From positions 89,293,740 to 89,357,739 of the forward strand of contig OW804095.1 of the NCBI GenBank assembly GCA_942159475.1: a stretch of 64,000 nt of DNA, in the 5' to 3' direction. The notes below the pieces were generated by a model. The model searched no databases. It had not been told where the DNA came from and saw nothing but the letters and a program-made list of their open reading frames with translations. The translations under genes and the position numbers were made by a program. Source of the stretch: Sthenelais limicola (taxonomy: Eukaryota > Annelida > Polychaeta > Phyllodocida > Sigalionidae). Shown here in pieces: positions 25,401 to 37,400 of the stretch; positions within the stretch are counted from its first letter, which is position 1; every line of letters begins with the position of its first letter.

Positions 25401-28400
25401 AAGCCTAAAAAATATGTGTTTTTCCACAAGGAAGTGAAGTATTTAGGCAGGATTGTTTCTGGTGATGGGATCTGCGTGGACCCAGCTAAGATTGTTCCTG
25501 AGCCTTGCTAGAGAAGTAATGTTTTAATGAAGTATGAATAATGAAGGGTGATATAACTTTAAACCAAGCCGACTGAACACTGACTCTGAACTCTGAACAG
25601 TACAACAACCAAAAATGTCAGAGTATTACAATTAATATTAATTCTACCATCAGACAGGAATCTGTCACACCCATGTTTAATCTTGACAAATGTTGATATG
25701 AAGGGCTTGGCTCTGGCTCGTGTTGTTATTTTACCAACTCCAGTATTGGTTTTGAAACGGACAGATTTATGTACAATCCCATACGGAAAGGATGGCCCAG
25801 TGACCAGGTCTAAGGGGACACCCAATGAACAGTTAATGCACATTCAATGACTAGTGGGAAAATTTCACATGTAAATGAGGCTAAATAAATCACAGGTCCT
25901 TTTATGGGCACATGGGCCAGGTCCTCCAGTGCACACACATGGGACAGGTTCTTTAATGCATACACATGGGACAGGTTCTTTAATGGACACACATGGGACA
26001 GGTCCTTTAATGCACACACATGGGCCAGGTCCTTAATGCACACACATGGGCCAGGTCACATGACCTTCAATGTTCCACATGTGTTTAGAGAAGCTTTCCT
26101 TTGTCTAACCTTATTTTACTTGCATGCTTAATAAGGTGCCTCTTACCTTCTGCCAGTCTTAGTATTTACTGATGATATTTGTAAGCCATAAACATACTCC
26201 AAGCCTTAATCCAATCCTTGAGAATGTTCTGTCTGCTATGATATATTGTGCAATTTACTGAGTGAGAACACCAGTCCATCTGAAAGCACTAAGGTAGCAA
26301 CACTCTCAACCTGAGCCATTTCCTACTTCAATATCACTTCTGTAACTGTCACTTGTGCCTTGTTATCCTCTGCCTTAATTGTCACTCAGGCTTGACCTTT
26401 AAATGTCATCCAAATAGAGTGAGCAGCAGAAAACTGTAATAATCCAAACTGAGTCAGTTCATAGTCTTATGATGTTATTCATTCAACTGCCAACTCCCAA
26501 CTGCCAACTGTTTGAAATGGTAGTCTGACCTATATGTATAACCAACTTCCCCTTCCTGTTTGACCCACTGGCACTGGTAAATCCACATCTAATGAGCATG
26601 TTATAGAATTTTATTTATAGAAGTTCAATCCACACATAATGCCCAGCTTTGGAATTAGGTTATGTTAGATGAACACATAATGAACATGAAGTCCTACCAA
26701 TGCACATACACTGGCCAGGTTATGAAATTTGCATATGTTGATGCTGTTGAAGGGTTTTCAATGAACACTTAATGCACACATGGAATGGGCAGGGAAAACC
26801 TGGGCATTATGTCTGCATTATATCTGCATTACATGTGGATTAACTTTTCATTTCTGTATGGGTTAACTTAATATCCCGTAATTAATAACAGGTATTAATA
26901 ACTGTGGATACCCCAGGAAGACCTCAAATGCGAGAGGCTGGCGTCCCGTTCTGAATTATGTAACTGTTCGAATCAGAATAAAATTACGATATATATGACC
27001 CATGAAAGTGGTGCAACCCCCCATTTTTTCCACTTGTTGGTCAATAACTTGGTCGATTCTGATCTGAGAGACAAATGGATTGACCAGATGCATCCGTCTT
27101 TACATGAGCATCAATAAGATGTACACTTTTGTGTATCTATAATGTATACTTTATTAGTTATGTACAATCTAATCAGGTGAATACCCAAATAATCACTACC
27201 TAACTTATAGTTATTATAGAAAAAAATCCAATTGAATTGATATACATGAATAAAATTTATGGCATAGAATAGGGCATGAAAACCAAACAAAATGATATAT
27301 TAAGTTTAAATATATTGGCAGAATTTATGCTCTCAACTTAATCTATAAGAAAATGGCTAAATTGGGGTGAAAAAACGTCGCCAGACAAAATGGCTGTGCT
27401 TTTTATAATTATTAAATAAATTTTCTCTAAATAGTTTGATTTCATAACAATAGGTATGGAGACATACATATACCACCATTGGAAGATACTTATTCCTTAC
27501 AATCAGGAGAAAACCCTGATAATCAGTGGAAAAAACGTCAAAAATAACAAACAAGCTGTATATAATTGACTAAATTTGGCATAGATTGGGCGAAGTTTTT
27601 TCACTCAGAAAAAACGTCGCCCAAATTTGAAGCCTCAAATGTGATTAATTTACCAAAAATCTGGCTATCTATTCCTACTCAGTGGTAAAAGCTGATCTTT
27701 TATTACATCATAAAAGAAAAAATAGAAAGATTTGAGAATAAAAAATAAAAATACAGTCAATGATAGGATGCTTCATCTGATTTATATGGAAATCCAGTTT
27801 CTGACTTTTTGTTGTTGTCCCCTATTTGAACAGATTTTATACAAGAAAGAAAAATCTTTCTTGCCTATTACATCAGGAAAACATTCAGTTACAGAATAGT
27901 GTGGACCCAGAGATGTGAGAAAGCATTTAAGGCTGCAAAGGCTTGGCTATCCTAGAAAATATGGTTATTTTGTCTTGGATATGGATACCAGTGGCTATGG
28001 AATAGCTAGCCAACCATCGTCAATCCTACATTTACTATTGAATATAGGGTCGACAGTAAGTCTCAGTAAAAACGGGGAAGTTCAAAGTTCTCTAGTTTGT
28101 CCAGACAAAATGCTCAAGCAATGCCTATAAAAATATGTGTCCTTAAATCTATAACATTTTGTTATGCTTACAGTAAATTCTTGGGAGAGCATGTGCACAA
28201 TAACACAGAGAACTAGTTGGTTTATTATGAGCAAAACCTCTCCATTCTCTTCCCGATATTGGAACATGGCGCTTCGACTTGTTTATGTCTCAGTGTGCAT
28301 GCCCCAAAATATATAAATGAGCAAAAAAACGGAGCAAAGCAAGGTCACGGTTTAGGTCAAGGTTACAATGGTAGGGCACTAGGGGTAAACGTCTGGGCCT

Positions 28401-31400
28401 GTTGTAACCTCTCTCAGTTGTTCTTTTTTGCCATTTCATTCAGTGGGAACAAAATGGCTCACTTGCCGTTTTTTTTGCATGGAGCAGATGAAAACACTGC
28501 CCGCACTTGATGAATTCTTCACATCCAGTATTGAAAGATAACAAGTGGGGACATAACTTAATAAACTTCGATTTTATTGTCATACTGAGGGGTTATAAAC
28601 GTCTGCAACTCTACACAAACTACAGCAATTCCACCTGCCCTGTTTCAAGCGCTTCTTTCCCATAGCCATGTACACAATAGTGAAGGGCTGTTTATCATAG
28701 CTATGGAATGGCCAGAGTGTTGTCACAGATGCAGGACGGGAAAGAAGTTGTCTTGGGTTACACGAGCAACAGTCTTTCCAGAGCACAGAAGAATTACTGT
28801 GCTATGAAGGGGGAGTTGTTGGCAGTGCTGACCTACCTGTATAAGTTTCGACACTACTTGCTTGGCAATCTTAGTTTTTACGTAAGAACTGATCATGCTT
28901 CCCTCTGCTGCCTCTTGAATTTCAAGGATCCGGCCGATATGCTTGCTAGACTGGTTGACCACCTTGCAGGAGTATGGCCTGGATCAGAGCACGATACTTC
29001 ACGGAGCAGGGGAAAAGCACACAAATACTGATGGTTTGTCCCAGGTTCGCATTATGTTCATGTACATAAGTATGTAAGTATGTAGAGGACACAGCATGCT
29101 CCTTCTTGTTCTTGGAAACAGACTTTTCTTCAACTTTTCTTACAGGTTTGCAATGTGAACTTTATATATGTTCTTGAACTATTTTTATTATCCTGCTTAG
29201 GTTATCGATTTTTCAATTGATTTAAAAATCTAATTTAAAGGGGCGATTGTAGTAGTTCTACAATCCCCCAGTGTGCAGCCTATCCATAAAGGCTTGGTGC
29301 ACCCACTTCACTCCAGAGGTGCCTCTCTTACTCTTACTGTTTTCTTATGTACTTTATACTCTTATGCCTCTTATATTCCCTTTACAATGATCTAGGACTA
29401 AGCTAAACTCATATTACTAGCTGACTATGTTCAGCATCTTAAATGCCTTGGTTCTTGTGTTAACCTATCTTGCCTTTATTTCTATTTGTCATTACTACTC
29501 TTGGTTATGCCATATGTTCTTACGCCATGTTTGACATAAGCTGCTTCTCCCTACCCTACATGGGTAGGTTTACCAAAAGGCTGTTGATCGGACAATAAAC
29601 CATAAGAGTAGCAGGTAATTGGTACTTGTTGACTTTGAGAGAGCAAATCACTACAATGTGTATAGTTTTCTTGTTTTACAGATTTTATTTAATTGGATTT
29701 CATTGGATCAGTTGAAGTTTTTTTCACATGGCTCAGGGACATAATTATCTTTACCATACAGTTTAGTACCTGTTAGTATATTTCCTTTCTGTTATCGATG
29801 AGTTACATCTAACAGAATACCCCAGGAACCAGCCAAGAGAGCTGAATTAACAGTCTGGTAAAACATATTACCAAAAGGAAAATAGCTACGGTTACAATAC
29901 ACAACCAACCCCTGATACCAAATTAATAGGAAAGCCATAAATGTACCTGCTCAAAAGACTTGAGTCCAGAAGATTTTCCAACTTTTGTGATGTCATCGAG
30001 GATCGCTTTCTTCACAGCCTGCATGAAAGAAATACAAATTATTTTTTACTTTAAGGGATAGAAAGCTTTATTTCTGTCTAGGCAATTAGCATATGGAAAT
30101 GGGCCTTTGTCAGGACCGCTTTACATCAATATACAATAGCCAGGGCGTTAGAAAATGTACAATTAGCAATTATACACATCATTTTTCAATTCTGCTAAAT
30201 AGGCAGAACATTAGGGAGTGTCGCAGGTCTAATATCAGCTTACAGTCCAGCGAGCGTTGTATGTTAAAAATGCTCGCAAAGCATTTCGGTGGTTCTCCAG
30301 ACCCCTAATGACTGTACCAGGGTGTTGTACATAGGCTCATGGCGTATTAAACTAGTTATATACATATTTAATATCAATCACCGTTTTTCTTTAACTTTTA
30401 CTTTCCCCGAATCTCAGTCCGCCCTATATGGTGTGAGTGGACAAAGGTCAGCCGAGACCGCCCTTTATTTAAATGATTCAAAAGGGAAAAAAAACAAAAG
30501 TCTATGAGTCTTTGATAAGCTGCTAGCTGCAATGCGACCGAACCACAGGGAGGTGCGAGTAGGAATGGCTTCCTCAGAACTGTCCACCAGGTGAGAGAGA
30601 GGGGAGGGGGTCTGGCAGCAACCTCTAACGCCACTCCCCGATATATATCGATATAAATAGCATGCGATCTATATCAAGCCATATATACATGACTCATTCT
30701 CATAAAATGGGATCACCCCCCCCACACACACACACACACACACACTTTAAATTGAATGCTTAAGTAAAGACAGTGTAAGGAAAGGCAATCTTAGATTATG
30801 CTTTTTCGGTTTGTACTATGCATACTGGACAATTTGACACTTGTTACATATTTCTGGTCCCTGAAAGTATTCAGCAAATGTAAAAGCTTATTTATAGGTG
30901 CTTATATTTTAATGCTAGGCTCCATAATTGTAAAAGGTGGGCTATGGAAAGACAATAAATGTTAAATTCCACTCCCGTAGGAAAACCTGTGACAGCCAAA
31001 AACAACAATGGCCACCACTATAACTCTGAAACTCCATAACTTTGGGTAGAATAAACATGTAATCAAGTGTGAATACACTTTTTCCAGGTTTCAAGGCATG
31101 GGGAATCCATTGGAACATGAAAAAGGTTGATAAAGACAATATTCAGTAAGTTAATCTACTGATACTGGGAACAAATGAACAAAAGATGCTAAAAAAATGG
31201 AAGTAAAAATCTATATAGATACTTCATAACTTGGGATAGAATAAACATGTAATCAAGTGTGAATGCAGTTTTTCTAGGTTTTAAGGCATGGGTAATCCAT
31301 TGGAATATGAATAAATTCAATATGGACAATATTTAGCAAGTTATTCTGCTAATACTGAGAAGAAAAACCCAAAATATTGTGAAATAAAGTGAAAAATCTA

Positions 31401-34400
31401 ATTCAGATGTATGACGGCATTCATGATCAATGACATTAGAAAACATATTTCTGCAGTCCAAATTGTAATGCAAATGTTCTTAATCATAATAACTGACATT
31501 GTGATACCTGAAATAAAGAAAAAAGGCAAGTTGTCTATCTGAACTTCCATCCCAGGTTCTCTGGAGGAAGGTGAACACCTATCCAAGTTCTTATTAACAG
31601 CAGAAGTAGGTGGTAGTATTTGTGATTCACAGCAATTATATTGCTTCTCCAGCTCTATTATTGGAAAACATCTAAGGTTTCTTTTGTAATTCAGGCATGT
31701 TGGAAATGTCTAAGAAAAATCCCTTTCTCATGCCCAAAATACTCCATTAATGTTGTGCCATGGATGGATAAACATCATGTTTAAAATGTCTTGTCAATAC
31801 AAATGATGACTGTAACAGAAGCAGTCATGCAGGATCCTCGTTTCCCCTTAGGTGGGTCACATCCTTAGTGCTAGGATTGTTATATCCATCACACAAACAA
31901 TTTTTTAAAATGACCTGTGGTTTGTCCTGTTGGCTATAATGCTATCTAGATCAAAGTACATCTATCTATGAGCCCATGAATATTTCCTGTAGAGCTTGTA
32001 CATAGACAACCAGTTTTCTATGTCTAAACAGTACCTGCCAGCCAAGGTAGATTCCTTAGCTTCTTGGAGTAAAATGGTTTTACACAGTGCATGAAGGTAG
32101 TAACATGGATCAAAACCCACTGTTGCCACCAAAACATTACCCTCTGATTACATCCTCAATTACATCCTTTTTTATGTAATGTCTGGGACAGTTTACCAAT
32201 TCCTTGACTCCAGAATATGCTTCTCTACTCTTTTTGGGGAGCAACATTTGTGGGATGTTACACCAGTAGCAATAGTTATCAAAGTCTGGTAATTGCTGAA
32301 GGGGTCTCTGTCCATGAAGATGTGAAGAAGTGCTATTCTCTTCATCTTCTCACTTTATTCTTTGGTCTGATATATTCTAATGATGGTCACCTGTATAATA
32401 AGGAAAATGGTTTGTGAACAAAATAAGCTGTTGCGGACCAGCACAATGTTGGGAATCCCAAGACAAATCCATTGTATGTGTGGGAGCTCAAATTTATTAC
32501 AAGATCAGCACTCCAGACAATTATGTATGTTTCCCCATTTGAACCTTAATGGACGGCGCAAATGCTCTACAAATCTATGAACTACCCAATATATTGGGTA
32601 TACATACCACAGGTGGTTGCTGCACGACCAAGATGATTATACATGGCAGAGGACAATTCCTGTTATCTAAAGTTGGTGGCGAACCATACACTCTGGATGT
32701 GCCAAGGGCAGTCAGAATCACTAAGGAAAATGGTAAACAACTGGACGAGGTAGTAACTTTGAGAAATCACCCACCATTTGCGGAAATCTTCTTGATAAGA
32801 ACAGGACTAGTGGTTAAGATTTTAAGATTTAAGATTTAAGAAACTTTTATTATTGATCATATCACTATCAGGGAACTTATCTCCGGCATTTGGGAGGTTT
32901 ACAAGCTCCCTGTTGATTTACATGCTGTTTTTTCCAACGTACAATTCCCCAGTCGTCATTGACGTAAGTGGGACGTTGTCTATTAAGTAAATTTTAATAT
33001 ACATTTGTTATATAATAATTCTCTAGCCCAGTAGATCATTATTATACTTATAATTCTCTGAAAGTAGCTTGAATTTATGATAATAACAGTCTGAAGTAAT
33101 TTCTTTGTACATGTCTTAATCTATTAATCAATAAAATATTGGTCCGTCCATATTAAGGTGTTTTTTGCTACCATTTTAAAAGTATTCGCATCCTTTATCC
33201 CATGGGCTTCCGTCTGCAACATATTCCACGTGAATGGTATTCTATGTAGTATTGATTTTCGCAACTGCTCATTTTTGGAATAATTTGTTTCATGGGTTTA
33301 CGTCCTGTTGCAAAATTTCGAGTATTCAAATTTCTAATGTCTATTCTTTTTGGATCTCTTGCTAGACGGTAGCCCACCTGCAACAGATGCAATCGTCTCC
33401 TATGCTTCAATGTCAATATGTTTTTATCTATATGGATGTTATCTACATTTGTTCTGGATGGGAGTCCATAGATTTTTCTCAGTATTTTATTTTGTATTAT
33501 TTGTAATCTATTTGTACTATTGGTTGTATGAGAGTCATGAAAAAGATCAGTTTGATCTATCAGTGGTAAGACCATCACTTTATAAATTAACAGTAGTGTT
33601 TCTTTAGATATTTTACCACGTAATTTTGAGATTTGCCAACATTTGTAATTCATTGAATTTGTTAATTTATTTATTACTGTTTTAAATTTCAGGTTTCTAT
33701 CTATATCAACTCCTAAATATTTATAAGATTCTACATCTTCTAATGCAGTCCCATCCAGTCTCAATATATTCTCGTTCATGTCATATTGTTGCTCATTTGC
33801 CCACCTCGACCTCAGCGTTTGTTTTGGAAGAAATGTTTGTATTTTTGATTTGTCTAAATTCAGTGATATCTTATTAACTTTACACCAATATGTCATGGCA
33901 TGTAAGTCCTGTTGAAGCAGTTTTGTAGCTTCTAGGACATTCGTACCTGAGACAAATATGATGATATCGTCTGCAAATAGTTGAATGGTGGATTTTTGTA
34001 TGAATTTGGGTATGTCCTTAATGTATATGCTAAATAATAGTGGGCCTAAAGTTGTTCCTTGTGGGACTCCACAAGTTATTCAATTTAAGTTGGACATTAA
34101 TTTGTTTGCCTCAACTTTTTTATATCTTTCTGATAGGTAATTTTTTATCCAATTTAGTTCTTTATTTTTTATTCCAATTTGTTCCACTTTTTCTAATAGT
34201 CTATTATGATTTACGGTGTCGAAAGCTTTTCTGAAGTCGAGGTAGGCTGCCCTTGTAGTCAAATCATCATTCATATACGAATATATTTCTAATAAATAAT
34301 TGACTAGGGCATCTTTTGTTGAGCGATCTTTTCTAAATCCATATTGATATTCGTATAATAGATTATTGTTCTCTAGGTACATCATTAACTGTTTGTGCAT

Positions 34401-37400
34401 CGTTTTCTCAAGTAGTTTTGCAGGGAGGGATATGGATGATACTGGTCTATAATTACTTGGATCTGTGCTGGGACCTGCCTTATATAGTGGTGTTACCTTT
34501 GACTCTTTCCATTTTGGGGGGATTTTACTTGTTTCGTATGTCATATTTATTATTCTAGCCATTTGATGGGCCAATATAATTAAGATCTGTTTTAAAAGCC
34601 AGGCTGGTAAATTATCAAATCCTGATGATTTTGATGATGGGATACCTTTAATGGTCTCTATTATTTCCTTTTGTGTTACTGGCTGGAATTTAAAATTTTC
34701 TTGAGTTCCATTATCATGTACCTGGTCGAAGGGATTTTCATTATATAATTCAGTATCTTCCTGGCTTGGTGGAGATATTTTCTTTGCGAGGTTGTTTCCT
34801 ACTGAGGCGAAAAAATCATTAAATTCGTCTGGGATTTTTTCTAGAGGTATCGGTTGTTCATTCTTTCTTAGTGTTAATTTTTTATTCTGGTGTTGTTTTG
34901 TATTATCTATTAATGGGTTAAGGGTTTTCCAAAAATGTTTTGGATCACTCTTATTTGATTCTAATTCTTCCCGTATAAAGTTGTTTTTTAAATTCCTTGC
35001 CTGATGATTTATTCTTCTCCTCAATTTCTTGGCTTGTTCTAGTAATTTTAAGTTATTATATTTTTTTCTTATATTACATCTCTTTCTTTCATTAAATCTA
35101 GTATATCTCCAGTTATCCATGATTTCCTCGCATTTACATTTTTCATCTCGCGAATTGGACACATATTATCCACCTCTTTTATAACTATGTTTAGCATATT
35201 GTCCCAGCACATATCCGGTTCACCTGATTCAAAAAGCTTTTCCCAGTCTTGTGATAGCAATTTTTCTTTCAATACTTCTTCATTTAATCTTTTGTATGAG
35301 CGACATTTAAAACTAATATGATTATATTGCTCCTTTTCTTTCTTTATTATTAAATAAATCAGTTTGTGATCACTTATGTTTACATTGAGTGTCCCACACA
35401 TTTTTAAAAATGTTGTGTTTGTGAAGATCAGATCTATAGTTGTCTGTGTATTCGATGTTACTCTTGTTGGGAGACTTATTATTTGTCTTAATGAAGTATT
35501 GTATTCAATCGCTTGCAACTGGGCTTTGCTTGTTGATGATCTGGTATAATCTACATTAAAATCTCCTACTATTGTAATTTCTTCATTTTTGGTAGCAAAT
35601 CCAATATTGTATTTAATGATTTCATGGCCTCTGCCAGACACCCGTCAGGAGCTCTATAGACGTTCAAAATGGAGATGGCTTTTATTTTGTTTTGTATTAC
35701 CCTAGTTGTTTGAATTTCTATGTCTTTCATGCATAACAGTTGGGTGTTTGTATCTTTAAATTTTTTGAGACATAAGTTATTAAGCCACCCCCTGTTTTCT
35801 TGTCCGTCATCCTGTCTTGTCTTTGGCAGTTATATTCCTTCAGCTCAATCATGTTTTCGTAAACCTTATTATCTAACCATGTTTCCGTCAGACACAATAT
35901 ATTTATTGGTAGTTTATTAACTAATATTTCAATTTCTTCAATTTTATTTAGTAAGCTACGTACATTCAGACATTATTTTCAAGCCTTTTGTTTCGTTGAA
36001 CTCCTCTGTTTCTAAGAGAGACAACTCCACATTCTCTTCATTCTTTTTCTGGCTCGCTGATATAGTTCAGCCGATAATCTATGGGGCATGAGCCGCACCA
36101 CCCCGTTAATATTCATTTCAAAACTTTTATTTGATGTTGTGAGTATTGTTGTTTTTTTATTATGCAAACTTTTCTACCTGGTATCAACTATAATATCACT
36201 TAGAGCTAGTTTTACACATAGCTCTTTTTTCCCTCCAGGATACTCAGAATACATGGAGGAGCATTTTGTACAAAACCGAACAGAACAGAACAAAAACAAG
36301 TGGGGCCCGTTCATGTTCCCCCATCATCACAGTTTCTTACTTTACTGACTCATAACTTATGACTCATAACTCTTTTTTCCCTCCTAGATACTCTGAACAT
36401 GGAAGAGCATTTTGCACAAAACCGAACAGAACAGAACGGAACAGAACAAAAACAAGTGGGGCCCGTTCATGTGCCCCCATCATCACAGTTTCTTACTTTA
36501 CTGACAAGGCATTTCCTTAAGAACATTTTAGGCCATATATGTACCTTTTGTTATACTCTTGGTCGTATATTATATATCATATGCATTCCCTTGGGGGAAT
36601 TATATCTGTCATTTCATATATCATGTTTCTACCCGAATACCTTCATCTGTCATCTCTTTTAGTCTTATACATACATCTACATAACTACATTCTCATACAT
36701 GTATATATTCATATCATTCATATTTATATTATGGCTTATACCTATGTAAATATACCTGTATACCTGTCACCTCGCGCAAACATGGGTATATGTTTTTTGG
36801 GGTTTTTTTTTTAGAGAAAAATATAGATTTCTACTTGTGGTTTCTTGTTTTAGACCCTCAATTTGTCCAAGGTTTTGGCGATTTGTTTTGCCCAGTGATT
36901 AAGGCCATGAGGCTTGAGGTGGCAGGCATCGCTCGTCAGTCTGTTGTAATAATGTTTATGCGTTTGTTTACAATTGTGGTGAACATGATCATGTAAATAT
37001 GGAGTGGGAAGGCCTCGTGATGAGTTCTTTGTTATTATGGCGGTGTTGACTTTTCCAATTATCTCATTTAGTAGATCTTGTTTATCGTTATGTTCTTGCC
37101 CATTGTATATCGCCAGGTTCATCCCAATCACTGTCGAGTAGATTATGGTTGCTTCTCTTGGGTACATCGCTTGGTTTGTTATGGCGTCGACATACTCCAT
37201 ATGCTCTTGATATTTAATCACTGACTCGCTTACTGACGGCCATACCAATTCAACTTGGCCCTTGTATTTCTTAGTCAGTATACAGAGGCCTGACTCGTAG
37301 ATTATTATTTCTGGGTGAAGGTGGTTGAAAGCTTCATTGAAGCCCCGGAATATGCACATACCGATACGTTATTATACTGTGTTGGCGACATCAATGGAGC

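Larger units (their letters stand above)
19718..29655 (+). mobile_element. Decayed Ty3/Gypsy LTR retrotransposon with later insertions
   Basis: In order on the plus strand, antisense to ACSL: gag-like ORF from ATG 19718, a foreign stretch (about 20400-21740), more gag to about 22490, a CCHC zinc knuckle at about 24850, reverse transcriptase 25081-25500, an insertion 25510-27895, RNase H start at about 27905, an insertion 28004-28699, RNase H rest to 29045, polypurine tract at about 29237, and 3' LTR 29248-29655. Protease, integrase and the 5' LTR are not identifiable. Multiple frameshifts and stops make it inactive. Confidence 0.75.

Noticed and set aside
25907..26060. CRISPR-like array
   Set aside because: Repeats are contiguous without unique spacers, and the sequence is eukaryotic.
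25810..26131. Regular peptide-repeat ORFs on both strands
   Set aside because: Produced by the 26-28-bp minisatellite.
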